A stretch of 64,000 nucleotides of DNA, taken from assembly GCA_949710005.1 (NCBI GenBank), contig OX453273.1, positions 7,660,177-7,724,176 of the forward strand, given 5' to 3'. This document shows positions 37,001-49,400 of the stretch, piece by piece. The DNA is from Ricordea florida. Lineage: Eukaryota; Cnidaria; Anthozoa; Corallimorpharia; Ricordeidae. Below the pieces are notes generated by a model, which ran no database searches, had not been told where the DNA came from, and saw nothing but the letters and a program-made list of their open reading frames with translations. Made by a program: the position numbers and the translations under genes. Numbering within the stretch: position 1 is the stretch's first letter; each line of letters opens with the position of its first letter.

Positions 37001-40000
37001 TCTACAGTTTCAAAGAAATATGAAAACGATATGAAACTTCCCTACCGTCAACAGTACAAGAGGAAGACAAATCCACTTTTGTCACTGGTACAGTACTCGG
37101 CGTTGTAGTATTGGTTTTGAGCTCCCTTACGTTGCATTTAGTAAAAACGACAAACAGTACGGATCAAACACACACAAATTTGCTTGTGTGTCGAATTCAT
37201 CTCTCCACAACATTATCATTAAAGTAGAGACTAAAAGCAAAAACGAAAACAGCAGTTCTCGCATTGACATAAACTGAGCGTTGTCCATTCAGAAAACATG
37301 GCACACTGTCTTTAGTTTCAGCAACAAGCTAAGCAGTTCGTCTTGTTTGTTTTCTTCTGCTAAATTCTACAAATGGTTTTTTCCTCTTATTGTCTTCATG
37401 GGCCATAATTTGACTGGATTTCGATTAATTTAAGACTTGAGAATGTTTAAAAATATCTTGACTGAGCTGAAAAAATCTCGCGTTCAAAAACTTTTCAGTG
37501 CTTTTGCGTTCGAACTTTGATGGTTTGACAGCCTTTGTCTTTTGAACCAATGAGAGTGTTGGACGTATTCTTACAAGCTCGCTGATTGGCCCAAATTGCT
37601 ATACTTTATCAGAGTATAAAGGACAGTGCTGACGACATTCAGCGCGCGCGCTGAAAAAAACATTGGGAGTTGATCGAAAATAAAAGCTCGCTTTTGCGGA
37701 AAATCCCTAGTTCTTTATTATAAAACAAATAAATAAGCCTCCTCTGGGCTTTGTTCTGTTATAAAGCACTTAGGAGGTGACGAGAGCACTCAAGAAGTAG
37801 GGAGAAACACTCGCCTGCGGCTCGTGTTTCCCCCTACACTTCTTTCGTGCTCTCGTCACTTCCTGCGTGCTTTATAACAGAACAAAGCCCAGAGGAGGCT
37901 TATTTATTTGTTAAATATCTATAAAAACATTGGCACTGAACAGATGCCTGTGCAGACACAGATATGAAAATTCAATCCTTCTTCTTGCACTTGACTTGAC
38001 CAGTTGGTGAAAAGTATAACTCGGTTTGATTGTAAATACTAAGAGACAAGTGTTGGGCCAGTTTGCCATCAAAACTGACAAAAAGTGACTCCTGCACTAA
38101 GTAAGCCCCTCAGTTAGCTAATAGTTTGTAGCTATTTCGCAATAATGGCGCGTTCTACATCGAGATCCATAACTGAAGCAGGGTTTTCATATGAGGCCGG
38201 AGGCCGGAGGCCTGACGTTTCGTCCAGTCGTTTCCCATTCCATATCCGGTACTTTGAGACCAATATTTGAGGGTTTTTCGGCGCTCGCAAAAACTGTCAC
38301 GTCCGGTGCTTTCAGAAATATGTCCGCTACTTTACAAAACTGTTGAAAACCCTGCTGAAGTATCGCGTTAAATTCACGCCTACGCCATTACCTTTGCTTC
38401 GTCAAAGTAAGGCAAGAACATCCTCGGTCGAACAAAATCTTTTTCGTGTCTTCGCCGCATCCATGGTAGATTGGGATAAAAGTTCCCTTCGCCGATATCT
38501 AGGGGCATCCCTCGGTCTACCAGGCCCCGACGGAACACGCTCTCCAGGAGTTCGCTATGCGGTGGAATCACGTGACCTATTCTCACGTGATCTATCACGC
38601 CTGCCAGGACTTTTTTTAGCTGCCTGTTGTCAACCTCGCGCCGCTTAGCGCCCTTTTTACTGTCTTGGGCTGGATCTACAAACAAAGAAAAGTTGGTTGG
38701 ACTCTCACTTTTTTTAGCTGGAACCAATAAAAAACTGAACACACTTGAACTTAATGAACTTAAATGACTCAAAAAAACACGTAACTATTAAGGAAGTACG
38801 GCACGATAGAGTGTGGTTGACAAAACAGACAATCCATCATTCCGAGATTGTATAAACTTTCATGAACCACCAAATATTGGTTCTAAAACGTTTGACTATG
38901 TAAAGGGATCTGAAAACTTGCACTGTTTAAAGGACGATCAGATATAAAACACAATTTTACTTTTCTTGACTGGTTTTATTGAAAATTTACTCCAGCTGAA
39001 ACACAAAACCGAAAAACCTTCTAATCCTAAATGTTTCGAGTTGCATCCATTTCATTCTTGTTTGGATAAAAACAGTATTAACAATATTTTAAATTATAAA
39101 AGCTTTACACTGATGCTTGTATAAGGATATTTATCTTAAGGCTTTCAAAAAGTTTCCTCTTTAATAAATGGGGGCAAGAGAAAATGAGGAAAGAGAACAT
39201 AATCCCGTCTGATATGAAAAGGGGACAGAATTTATTTTTATCGCGAAATCTATTTATATCTCATTCCATGGCGGCGCATTTTCCCAATACCGCAAGTGTA
39301 AAGTCGAGATCAAACGAAACAAGATCCACATGGCGCATTGAAATTACAACCACGTGATGAGCAGGACATCAGCCATTGGTCAGTTAAAATAGTTTCCGGG
39401 TCTAAAAACAGATTCTGTCCCCTTATCATAGTAAGAGAACCCGGTATGGAAGATGCATTCTCTTACCTTATTTTCTCTTGGTAGGGGCAGCTATTTTAAA
39501 CAAACCACACCAAAATAACACTAAAAAATGGCTGAATGATAAACAGTTCAATGAAACAACTTGGTTTTAATAACACTGCTGCTACCTTGCTCACTCATTT
39601 TCTTTACAACTTGTGCTTCTCCCCATCTAACAACTGATAGTAATATATCGTGCTCACAGGCCTGCAACCAAATGCAGCAAAACATGATATTACAAGAAAA
39701 AAAGCTAGCAAGTACAGTACTTCACAAACTCACAAATAGCATAGGTAACAGTAATTTTTGGAAGGGTGAAGGGTAAAAAGGTCTTTCAATTCTTCTTTCC
39801 AACTTTCATTGTTGAGGAAAAGAACATAATCAGCATTTCATCAACTTAATTCTCCAAATTAACACATGAGCAAGTGTACATGTGTTATACTACTGAGGAG
39901 TGTTACCTCGGATCCTGGGGATGCATAGAGGACGTTACATGGGGGCATGAGGATACAAAATTTCTCTTCAAGTGTTGAGAAGAGAAATGTCATTTTTCCA

Positions 40001-41313
40001 TTGCCACCATGTAATATTCAATAAACTCTGTTAACATCAATGAAATAACAAACCATTTCCCTTTATAAACATTTTGAAATGCAATTTGTAAAGGTAATCA
40101 CATGGTTTCAAGTTCAATTTGGGATTAATTTGCACAAGTGAGCTTTTTGAAAAACTCCCAAGTGCAAATTAATTCCAAATTGAACGAGAAAAACCGTATG
40201 ATTACTTATTATAATATAAACATGAAAAAATTCGCCTGCAGGAACTGGCAGAAGATCTCACTGCAGACAGGAAGTGAGCATTTGACGTGGATTTGACACT
40301 TTATTTACTGACTGGCTGATGAAAATCAGCTGATAACGCTACAAACTCAAAGCAGTTCGTTTAAAAATAAAGAATATCATAATCCAGAATATTGATGTGT
40401 AATTTGCACTGGTGTTACACTTTTTGCACTGGTGTTACACTTTTTATACTGCTCTCAACCAATCAGAATTGAGTAATTTTTTCATGTATATTATTAATCA
40501 TGTTACAGCTGGGTGCAAAATTACTTGAGACACTACACCTATTTGGAGTGTTAACAATTAAACAATGTTCTCATACAATAAAGTTCCCCTTTCCCCCTTA
40601 TCAATGTTGCCACCAATGCAAAACCATGCTAAAAAGTGAAACATACAACATTGAAAGTGGGAGAGGGAGGGGGAAGCTGGAAAATTAACAAACTTTCTGC
40701 TGGTAGTTGTTGAAAGGAAGAAGAGGTGCTTTTTACCAATAGTATCTCAACATTTTTGCTACCCGTTGTACCATAGCAATGTGTTATCTTCACATACATG
40801 TAGATTATCACATTTTCATGCATGTTTAGATGAAATTTCTCAGGAACAGAAATCCCTGTAAGACACTGTAGTTTACATCCAGTAATAAAGAGAGGATATG
40901 AAATAGAAGCAAAATTATGTACCTGTAAAAAGTCAGATTTCAACGCCTCCACTAAGTAGTTTTTCGGCAGCAGGGAGAAACTTTCTGACTGTGCAATATT
41001 GACAAATTCCTCCTGAAGGAATTGAATTGCTTGCCTGTAAACCCAGCTGGAGCCATGCGGTTGACAACTCCATCTCAAGGTTGGAACAAGAGTTGATGGT
41101 GACAGCTCTTCTAGAATGATGTCCTCGCATCCTAAGAAAAACACATTAGGGCTATTTATTCAAAGGAGGTTTGGACCATGTGTAATAAAACCACTGTTTA
41201 AATTGAGTTAGAGCTGCTCTTAACTGTTTAATCATAACTATAACAAAATTCTCAAATCTGATTGGCTATCAACTGCCCTGATTTCAGCCTTAATAGGACA
41301 GTTAAATAGGACA

Positions 41314-41348
<35 letters not shown>

Positions 41349-44090
41349 CCATCACGTGCGCGCTTAAATGGCTTTCTTTTTTCACTTTTGGCATAAAAAA
41401 TCTTGGAATTTCATGTGTTTTGATTAAAAAAAAAAGTTTATGCATCATAAATTTTGTTAAAGTTATGATTAATTGGTAATAAGACTTTGTGTCGTCCAAT
41501 TCAGCCTGCAATCATACTCGTGATTAAACAAATCGGACTCCCGCTACGCGGTCGTCCGATTTTGTTAATCACTCGTATGATTACAGACCGAATTGGACTC
41601 CACTCAGTCCTATTACCATTACTAATTATATAAAATCTAGTGGTATACCCAGTGGTTGAAAGTTGTAAGGATATCAAGCATATAATGGACAAAAATGACA
41701 TTCTCATAAGCCAGGTAGCATTTCTTATCAATTTGCTATCACTTGATACTCAGTATCCCACTAAATTTTGTCAGGAGCCTGTTGATCACTAGGAGCATTC
41801 CTTTCTTATATATTCTTGATCAGGCATTTTGATAGACATAGTTATTCCAAAGATGCCTTGCCCATAAAATGATGCTGCCTTTGCTAAGGTTCACATCTGT
41901 TTTGGTAAAAGCAATACAACAGCCAAGTAAGATGTGTCCAAAAAGGAACTCTCCTTCATATTTCATTTTCCCATAGTCCCTGCACACTGCAGTGTTCTGT
42001 TCCCAATAATGATTAAAAAAAAAACACTGCACAAATTACTTTTTCAAACATTTCTAAAACTAACTAGTATCGTGCTCACACCAAAGCTTAAACATATTTA
42101 ACTGCTATTTAGTTAAACACAGTTTAAAATTGTTTTCTTTATTAAAGCTACTTACAGTGGTTGCCAACTACAAATTTAGTACATAATAGAAAGAAGATGT
42201 TAAAGTTTATCTGAATCCTGTTTAAAAGCCTCTGTTTTCAGTTACTAATTTTCACATTTTAAAACCTGCTTTAACTTAACATGTTTACTTGGTGTGACTG
42301 GGGCATACACGAAGGTCTGTGAAAATGCCAATCCAATGCAATCCAAAAGGTAAAAGGGGAGAAGAATGCTTCTAGTGACAGGCTCCTGATGTTATATCAT
42401 AAATAGGAAATTACATGGTTGCTGGAAGATACGAAATTGTTCCTTTCTATTTTGTTTCTCTGATAACCAATGTATTTTCTCGCGTTAAGGAATGCACGTT
42501 GCTTCAGTGCTTTGCATACGGATGTGTTGGTATTTGTCGCGTGAGTTATTTTGACAGTGTGCGTGATTATTTGTTATCAGGTATATAAGGAGTTCTTTGC
42601 ATATTCAAGGTCACTTGACGGCATCTCTCGCTACCGTTCTGTAAATTTTCTTGTATTTGTTACCTTTTTTGTTATTATATTTAATCTTTCAGAGGGGTTA
42701 TTACCAGATTGCACATTATTGACATTATTGTTAGCTTACGTCTTCGTTAGCTGTAGTTTGTAGTATGTTTATTCAAGTATTTTTGCCCGTGTTCTAGCTA
42801 TCAATAAATGAGATGCCTATTCCTGATTCTTGTCTGCGTTTCATGGTTTCTAGAGTGAAAATGATTTGTTCTCGTTTCACTGCAGAGTGATTAGAGAACA
42901 ATGTTATTTCCTTTCCCATATTATGGACTTTCAATGGTCAACCCAATATGGTGCCACACTGCATGTACAAGTAGAGTGTTTTGAAGTTTTTTATCATTCA
43001 ATTAAGTAATCCTACCTTGCATAAGCGCAGGTAAATCTAAGAAGCTAGCAACTTCAAATAGTTCCATGGCAATTTCTGCAGGTGTCATTAGTTTTTGAGT
43101 TCCTGATTGACAATCTCTTTTGTCTTCCAAATTCCACTTTACAACAGATGACAAATCAACACAGTCTGTGTACATACACTGCAAAACAACACGAGCGTAA
43201 CGCCTTGAAATTACTGACTCATCCAAAACGAGTCTTAAGCAGTTTGATTTCCCTGGTTCTGCAACAAAACAATTCAAGTCTTTACGGGTTAGTAATGATC
43301 TGAAGTACCGTGACCTGGCACAGAGAATGGCCTTATGGCAAAAGATCTCATATGTGAAATCAGGTAAAACAAAACCACTGAAAGATGCACATGCATCTGA
43401 AGAACACTGCCCAGGAAAAACTAAAACAACATCTGCATAATCTCCACTTTGAAGTAAAGCTTTTAAGTCTTGCTCCAAAATGTTAGGTGTCCCAAATTCC
43501 TCACCAAGATGAATAAGAATATCAAGATACTCCAGACCAGATTGTTGCAATTCAAAATCTCCTGTGTAAAGGTAGCTCAGTAATGTAGAAAAAATGTCTT
43601 TACTCATTCCTTTAGCTTTTGATTCCATGTTGATCACTGGGTTTGCTTCAGGATGCTGTAACAAAAGTTGCTTAAAATATGAACATCTCGAAGAAAGAAT
43701 CGCTTTGTGTACATGAACATAAAAATTGTGAAACACAAGAGTTGTGTCTGCACAAATTGCCTCCTTAAACAACTTCAAAAGATCACACTTTAGTCCTGCT
43801 GCAGAGCTTCGTACAAGATTTGTCTGTGTCTTCAGTTCTTTGATGTTTAACAAAGTCTCGTATTCTTTGACCAAAGCATCAACCTCCTCAGTTGTCCATG
43901 TCTGTGTCAAGTCACGCAACATTTTGCCATGATCGTGGTTTCTAAAGCCACCCTTGCCTCTTGAGAGCTTCTTTTTCAGAGTATTAAATCGGGAATTCTT
44001 CTTCCGCTTTTCTTCTACTGTGTAACGAGGAACTGGTGTCATGGTTGGGACACTTGAGCTCTGCTCAAGCGTAGATGATGTGAGACCCAT
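30923..44090 (-). CDS. BTBD7: BTB/POZ domain-containing protein 7 (BTBD7) gene, seven coding exons
   Basis: Spliced model: 44090-43016, 41131-40923, 39661-39586, 38675-38392, 34672-34405, 31807-31668, 31072-30923. All junctions are GT/AG and all phases agree, giving 2,202 nt (733 residues plus stop). The protein has an MG start (possible N-myristoylation, as in vertebrate BTBD7), a basic segment, BTB domain 1 (about 113-200), BTB domain 2 (about 217-352), then a BACK-like helical region (359-480) with GCEDIILEEL and RWGEAQVVKK. Family-specific blocks KRREVDNRQLKKVL, RPRMFLPYFDEAK and MPDTLYMI follow. Vertebrate BTBD7 is longer (about 1,100 residues) and acts in epithelial branching and cell adhesion. 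The last two exons do not look like the vertebrate tail. Confidence 0.9.
31168..31484. repeat. Tandem satellite, about three units of 107 bp, in BTBD7 intron 6
   Basis: Units share GGTCACACTGCATGGTTTGA, GATGAAAA(A)GTTAGAACC, TATAGTAAAACA and TACTGTTCAGTAGCTTT. Diverged copies lie at 28395-28560. Confidence 0.75.
31668..31807 (-). CDS. BTBD7: BTBD7 coding exon 6 (divergent)
   Basis: Acceptor GCTTTTTCAG|GC, donor GCCGAG|GTAAAG, phase-matched on both sides. Reads GDSEPVVAAADREFCLPDVA and VPVEYWEMEGSPM. No vertebrate counterpart recognised. Confidence 0.65.
32168..32194. repeat. (TA)n(GA)n microsatellite
   Basis: TATATATATATA followed by GAGAGAGAGAGA. Confidence 0.8.
32330..32400 (-). mobile_element. 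Penelope-like 3' tail fragment
   Basis: Minus-strand string GACGAAGGTCGAGAGACCGAAACG followed by TTTTATAAAG resembles the GATGAAGGTCTCTGACCGAAACG tail of the Penelope-like relic near 36280. Confidence 0.4.
32474..33115 (+). pseudogene. 3' fragment of a LINE (reverse-transcriptase C-terminus and tail)
   Basis: The open frame to 32980 reads HIEIITLKAAKRLYLLRQLK, RSVLEYSCQLFHSSLP and LERIQRRAMRIIFP, the usual C-terminal part of LINE reverse transcriptases. A short 3' UTR follows. No RT catalytic core is present, so this is a 5'-truncated copy inside BTBD7 intron 5. Confidence 0.85.
33160..33751. mobile_element. TTAA-flanked foldback element with nested ends
   Basis: The end GTAATGGTCCGCGTAAGAACTA follows TTAA at 33160 and again at 33406, and its reverse complement precedes TTAA at 33700 and 33748. 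The arms 33164-33405 and about 33455-33699 are nearly perfect reverse complements. An additional 48-bp end (AGGTCAAACGCAAAATCGA) is shared by the centre and the right edge. This fits two palindromic TTAA elements, one inserted in or recombined with the other. The TTAA target suggests piggyBac or Kolobok mobilisation (inference). Confidence 0.75.
33752..34404. other. BTBD7 intron 5, remainder
   Basis: CCCC/GGGG-rich stretches at 33780-33970 look roughly like the reverse complement of 35760-35970 and may be the other end of the Penelope-like unit. No gene. Confidence 0.3.
34405..34672 (-). CDS. BTBD7: BTBD7 coding exon 5
   Basis: Acceptor CCTCTTTAG|GCC, donor AACAG|GTGAGG. Encodes AILQEHRQTEKEISRARVSH, then NMPDTLYMI, which aligns with the vertebrate block of the same length, then a Ser/Asp-rich stretch. 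Confidence 0.82.
34800..35122 (+). mobile_element. LINE 3' tail fragment
   Basis: AT-rich UTR-like sequence ending in AATAAAGTTGACTATTATTATTATT, a typical LINE 3' end with short tandem tail. No coding part remains. Confidence 0.5.
35370..36330 (+). pseudogene. Penelope-like retroelement relic with GIY-YIG part
   Basis: In the plus-strand frames around 35400-35725, CKKCNLQYIGSTTTDFRVRF and RNHKSAML match the GIY-YIG nuclease of Penelope-like elements. A frameshift follows, then VAVHFNRTPHNLNDFSFQCI and KLLITKEAYWSAQLFSLAPF. The tail has GATGAAGGTCTCTGACCGAA near 36280. The reverse-transcriptase part is missing. Lies in BTBD7 intron 4. Confidence 0.7.
36520..36640. repeat. Dispersed repeat with TTTATCAGAGTATAAAGGAC, copy 1
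   Basis: ATTGGTCCAAA...TTTATCAGAGTATAAAGGAC(G)GTGCT followed by CGCAGTGAAAAAA recurs at about 37573-37690. No terminal repeats identified. The 900 bases between show no gene. Confidence 0.5.
37573..37690. repeat. Dispersed repeat with TTTATCAGAGTATAAAGGAC, copy 2
   Basis: Second copy of the unit at 36520. CTTTATCAGAGTATAAAG is also a short palindrome. Confidence 0.5.
37724..37912. repeat. 190-bp palindromic MITE-like hairpin
   Basis: Left arm AACAAATAAATAAGCCTCCT and right arm AGGAGGCTTATTTATTTGTT are exact at the ends. Pairing continues through TGGGCTTTGTTCTGTTATAA to a GCCTGCGGC centre. Confidence 0.75.
38392..38675 (-). CDS. BTBD7: BTBD7 coding exon 4
   Basis: Acceptor TTTGTTTGTAG|AT, donor GCAAAG|GTAATG. 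Encodes KKGAKRREVDNRQLKKVLAG, VRIGHVIPPHSELLESVF and RPRMFLPYFDEAK. Confidence 0.88.
39586..39661 (-). CDS. BTBD7: BTBD7 coding exon 3 (76 bp, short)
   Basis: Found by searching for the expected W-G-E box. The exon reads ACEHDILLSVVRWGEAQVVK and KMSEQ between TTGCAG| and |GTAGCA. Enters in phase 0 and leaves in phase 1, exactly as its neighbours need. Confidence 0.85.
40094..40205. repeat. 112-bp palindromic MITE-like hairpin
   Basis: GTAATCA(C)ATGG...TTCAATTTGG(G)ATTAATTTGCAC pairs with GTGCAAATTAATTCCAAATTGAA...CCGTATGATTAC. Confidence 0.65.
40923..41131 (-). CDS. BTBD7: BTBD7 coding exon 2 (start of BACK region)
   Basis: Acceptor TTTTTTCTTAG|GA, donor TTACAG|GTACAT. Adds GCEDIILEEL...ALKSDFLQ, the segment after the second BTB domain. 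Confidence 0.88.
41470..41628. repeat. 160-bp palindromic MITE-like hairpin in BTBD7 intron 1
   Basis: AATTGGTAATAAGACT... and GCAATCATACTCGTGATTAA on the left match TTAATCACTCGTATGATTAC and ...AGTCCTATTACCATTACTAATT on the right, around a GCTACGCGGTCG centre. The rest of intron 1 (41132-43015) shows nothing else recognisable. Confidence 0.65.
43016..44090 (-). CDS. BTBD7: BTBD7 coding exon 1 (both BTB domains)
   Basis: Starts at ATG 44090 in context AAAAATGGG; the frame upstream has only GTG. Encodes residues 1-358 with both BTB domains uninterrupted. Ends CTTATGCAAG|GTAGG in phase 1 at ...LPALMQ-G. Confidence 0.9.
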
Positions 44091-45542
44091 TTTTCTAACT
44101 CTAGAATGCAGGTATCCTTTATCTTGCACACTTACATAAGATGTTTTATCCAGTTTTTACTCAGTTGCAAGGCATTAAAACATCTTTAGTGATTTTATAA
44201 GTAAACTTGAACTGATCATATTTGGGTAACTTTCAACTTTCTTGGCAACGTCTCCAGTTTTTTTCCCATTAACAACAATAGGGAATTCTTGACCTGAAAA
44301 TGAACAAGGAGGGCATTTTGTTATCTAATTCAATTATTTCTTGAGATGAACATTACTTTATATTATTGTGTCAAATTACATGAACATATTGAATTTCACT
44401 TAAATAGAACAGACTCTTAGAACTAAAATAAAAGAGAAAGTCTTCATTAAAAGAGAACCTATCTTCCAGCAAAATATGACTATACCCTTCAACATAACAA
44501 TTTATTATACAGAGAACTCAAAAAGTCCTTTAAAAGAACAGAGCTTTATATTTCTCACCTCTTGAGGATATGCTAAGTTGTACAATGGGCAAGAAACGGT
44601 GTTGTAGTGTAATTAATTGATTTAAAGAATAAAATGACTAGATGCAAAAAAGTGAAAACCAAATCATTTTTAGCAATACTCAAGTTATCAAAAATATTTC
44701 GAACTGCTTATGAACATTGAATACACGTACAGGAACTGTTGATCGAGATGTAAAACGATTAAATCAAAACATATAAACAGGTATCGTCTTTCATCGCAGG
44801 ATACACTCAATAGATATGACAGGAGCGTAAAATCGCAGTTGTAAGCATAAAAATAATATCACCTTTTGGCATATAGTTCGTGTTTCGTCTCAGTTGGAAA
44901 CTGAAGAGCATAATCCTGGAAAGACAGAATCAACCGAATATTTTTTTCTACTCATGTTCGTATCGATGTATATGGTTGCGTGGGTTATTTGATTCACGTC
45001 GGCGACAAAAATGAAAAATTTTCTTTAAAGCAACCGAAAAAAGAAATCAAAAGCTTAAACGAAGCAGTCTTAAATAAGCTGACATTTTGCCTTGAAAGGT
45101 TTTTTCGCTACTACAAACAATAAAGTCACCGTCTTCCGTAATGAAAGGACTTCGCTTAAATTCAAACGCTTTAGAAACAGTTCTTACTTTCTAACGCGAT
45201 GGTAACATTACCTCTAAAATTGCTTCAGCGTTGACGCTAACACAGCCAGCCTAAAACGGAGTAAACGCGATTTAGAATAGAAAATAATCAAAACAACCTT
45301 TCAACACAGAAAGTTGATTTTTGTATGACATTAGTAACCGCGCCAAGTCTCCCATTCAGTCGATTGCTCATCGGATCTTTGCAGTAGTTCGAGAATTTAC
45401 GTCGATTATGCAGAAACAATGTGTATGAAACCGAGGGCGGTGGGACCTTCTGTAACACCCCAGGTTGGGGGAGGGGTAGTGCCATATCTAAGCTATATAT
45501 GTGCCGCTGTGAAGAGTGTGGTTTTCAAGCAGTTTACTCTAT

Positions 45543-45578
<36 letters not shown>

Positions 45579-46407
45579 ACTGACCAGTTGGTTGAAGCTT
45601 TTAAAAAAATAACTGAACAAGTATAAATAAATCTCTTTTTGAGAGAGAAACGATTGTGGTGTAAGGTTTTGTTTTGGATATAGTGACCTCAGTTTCTGGA
45701 AAACAGCTACTCTAGGATAGGAGTGATTTGGGGGGTTTACTCTAGTATAGGGTAGCAAAATTCAGCTGAACCAGCACTGGTATAAGGTAATAATATAATA
45801 ATATAATATATAATAATAATAGGGTAATGGCATAAGGGTTCCAGTGTTTCAGCGGCACATCCCTACCCAGAAATTCCTAAAGTACCCCCCGGGTCTGTAA
45901 CTCACGGCTATTTCGAGCTCGAACCCTGTACCCCAACCATTTTTAAGTTCTTTTTTCTTGAAACGTTTTCTTGAACTCCCTGTTATCCCTGGAGAGATGC
46001 TTTTTGTACAGCGAGGTTCGACTGTGCTGATCTGGAGATCATCACAGAGCCAGTGTATAATCCAATTACTTATTAATTTTCGCAGTTAATGAGTCAATAC
46101 GGTTAATTATTTCTGAGTAAACACCGAACGGTGTCAGACTGCTTGACGTTAATAACGCAATAGAGCATTCCCAAGTATCCAGTATCAACATGTACAAGTA
46201 CTCTGACCAGGTTCTGTGATTCCATGTACCTATAAACTTCATTAAGCTTGACAATGCTATGAATATGGTTTAGTTGCTTCAATCTGGCTCAAAGTCAGGA
46301 GTCTATCTGGCCATCAAGTACGAATTTCTCGCCTTTCATCTGCCATACACATTTTCCAAACGAACAATCAAGTGGTTGATGAAAATTGTGCATCAATTGT
46401 GGGAAAC
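44091..46407. other. Divergent intergenic region between BTBD7 and the Ig/lectin gene
   Basis: Both genes start away from each other here. Non-coding first exons and promoters are likely but not delimited. A (TAATA)n microsatellite lies at about 45787-45830. No coding frame is convincing. Confidence 0.4.
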
Positions 46408-46465
46408 ATGAATGCGACGTGGATTTTTACAGTTCTAATGGTTATTTCCAGCTGTCCTTTCAAAG
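46408..46465 (+). CDS. Lectin gene exon 1: signal peptide
   Basis: ATG at 46408 (AACATGAAT). 19 residues MNATWIFTVLMVISSCPFK, a typical signal peptide core, then phase-1 donor CAAAG|GTGAG. Confidence 0.75.
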
Positions 46466-49400
46466 GTGAGATTGATAAACGGCAGTCATTTAATCGTGAT
46501 TGTTTTATGTTCAGTTGTTCGCACGATATGAATAACCTTCGACAATCAAGACATTTTCGTTAAATGGAATATTAGTTTTACGGCCTTCATCATCCTGAGG
46601 AAATCACGGTATTTTATCAAGCTCTAATATTTCAAAAAACTTTTTTAGGTTTATTGTGTTGAATACAACAAAATCAACTAGATATTTTGAGTGTCTGTAA
46701 AAAATCACTTCATTTCGGTAACTGATTTTCATTCATATATACTTCGAACTTAATCACCTCACAACTCACTCTAAGCGCACTGATAATATTGTGTATTTCC
46801 ATAATTAAATAAATTTCTGCTTTACTAAATTGAGCTTCATGAAAATTGTGTCGATAATAGACAGAATAAAAAGAAGTCTTAAAGTAAAGAAGAAACGGAG
46901 TCATCGATTTTAAGATTTTGCTCACACTACCACGATAATAAAAATGTTTTAGGTGCCTAGAGTGAAGACGGGGACACTTCCTCCATAAACGAACGTAGTA
47001 GAACCAATGATTTGATTTGATTTAACTCAATATGATTTGATTTCATTTCATTTGTGCTTTACAGTGTCCCCAATTAGTACAGCAGTGCTAAATACAGTTG
47101 ACACTCAAATAAAGTTCATTATTATTATTATTTTATTCACTCCGGTTCCCGCTCGTGGGTTTGCATTCGTTTTCAGAATACAACCGCAATAGTCACGACA
47201 GAGCGAGTCAAACTGGACCGGCTTCACCCCGGCCTCTATATCACAGCGAAAACCTCGTTCTGATTCGAAATTTCGTACCAGTATCATGCACACGAAGAAC
47301 GACCACTCGATTTAATATGAAATCGGTATTTTAGTGTATCCGAGGACCGGTTTCGCATGTCTGATATATACGACAATTCGATTTTGTGTGTATTTATTGT
47401 AATATAGTCGTCATGCAGACACAAAACGAAATAAACTAGTCATTCCGGTATGAAACTGGCGCAGGAGCAAGCTTCATCTAGCCCGCGTGAAACCGTCTCC
47501 TGTTTTCTTTGTAGAAGGTCCTCTCTGTAGAACGTGGCATGCAACAAAGACATAGAATACTGCTACACGCATGCTAAGCTTCCTCAAGTTAACAAACCCT
47601 CGACAACTGCAAAATTTCTCTCGCAGCTGAAAAAGTAATCAACATCAACAAGATTCCTGTTCAGAAGAAACGAGGTGAATGCGTCGATCTGCGGGAAGAG
47701 CACTATTATCCTCTTCTATCTGATGGCGAGTCGACGTTCGTGTGGAAAAAGTTTCATACAACGGTTGTGGTTGAGACGGACCGCATCAAAGTAGCGCCTG
47801 ACGGGAGAAAAATCTCAATAAGCCAGCTGAGACCGGACGATTCAGCGGTCTATTCAGCGAAAGTAAAGACCAAAGGAGGTTTAGAGTCGACCAACTATTG
47901 GCTGGAAGTTCGAGGTAATGTAACGCAGGCTCCTATTAGCTGCTTCTCTAGATTGGCATTGAATGATCGGTCAAGCGTCCGGCTCACTTATTTTAATTTA
48001 CCAGTTTTTGGGTTAATGAGGAAGGGGACGGGTTTACTCGTGGAGAGGCTTTTGTCAACAACAACAACAAAAAAAACTAGGACTTGGAGTTTGTTTCTGA
48101 AGTATTGATGCCAAATATATTCTACAAACTAAAGATTGTATGCTTGTGGGGCATTATGCAAACAACAGAGACAATTAGTTAGCAAGGATTCGCCTATATG
48201 TTCTCACTATCTATAGCAGGTAGACAGGGCGCATATTTGAGAAGTGAGCCTAGCCATATGTGGGAATGGCGTACCTTGTTAGAAATTCATGTTGAATGGA
48301 GGCGTGTAATTTAACGACCGCGCTTATGCTCGATCTTCAACAAGTTCCGATTAAGCCTCTTTAGTAGCGGAGCTCCACAGCGGCTCGAAGAGCCGCAGAG
48401 CGGAGCCCCATAACTACCGTGCGAGGATAGAAATTGAGAAAACCATGCGTTTGAGTTTTCATGGTCATCGTGGCTAGCGGCATGGCTCGCGGGCGCGTGC
48501 GCCTAGCGACGACGACGACGACGACGACGACGACGTTGCCCCAACATGGCGGCCATAGTCATCCGGGATATTTAGAAGGTCTTAAACCGAAATGAGGCTT
48601 TGTTTTTCGCGTGCTTTTCGCGGCTTGCCGCGGCTACACAACCTACAGCCAGCAGTCTACAGCAGTCTACAATATTTTGCTGAAGAAACGGATTATTCAT
48701 AGCGGTTTTGTAGGAAACATTTTCTTCCTACAAGTTTTCAAGCGTTTTTGGAGGGACATAAGCATAAAGCTGAGTTCTTCCTACAAGTTTTCAAGCATTT
48801 TTGGAGGGTCATAAGCATAAAGCTGAGTGTCTATTTTTCATTTGTTAAAGAGCTGCCCAGCTGCTTTTGGTGTTGCTTTAAAACTATTATAATTTTGCTG
48901 ACCAGGTAATGGTTCTTCCGTTGAGTAGCGAGCTAGATGTTTTTTTTTTGACGATTTATTTCAGCTATCGAATCTTCTTTAAGTAGTTGCGTACACCAGG
49001 CGTATTTAATAACTTAAGTGACAGCATTTTCAATGTGTGAGGGTCTGTGTGAGGAGCTCCGCTTTTAGGCTTGCCTAAGTCTATTTAATATAAATACTCA
49101 GGTGATTATACAAAATCGCGCGCTCTGGGCCGGGTTGTTCGAAGCAAGGTTAAGGTAACCCTGGGTTAGTGCGAAATTTAATTGCTGATATGAGAGCTTA
49201 AAAAGCACATTCAGTATAATTCTTTTTCAATACAATTAAAAGATTGTATGCTCTGAATAAAATTGAGAAAGTTATCGGAGAAAACGCTTTTTAACAGGAG
49301 GAAAAGAAACCCGGGTTAAAATTTAACCTTGGGTTAGCGCTAATCGGCTTTCGAACAACCGGCCCCTGATTGGTTCGCTATCTCGGATTAGCCGATAATT

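Noticed and set aside
44091..44129. Upstream extension of BTBD7 beginning at 44129
   Set aside because: The codon at 44129 is GTG on the minus strand. The ATG at 44090 has good context and gives the MG start seen in the family.
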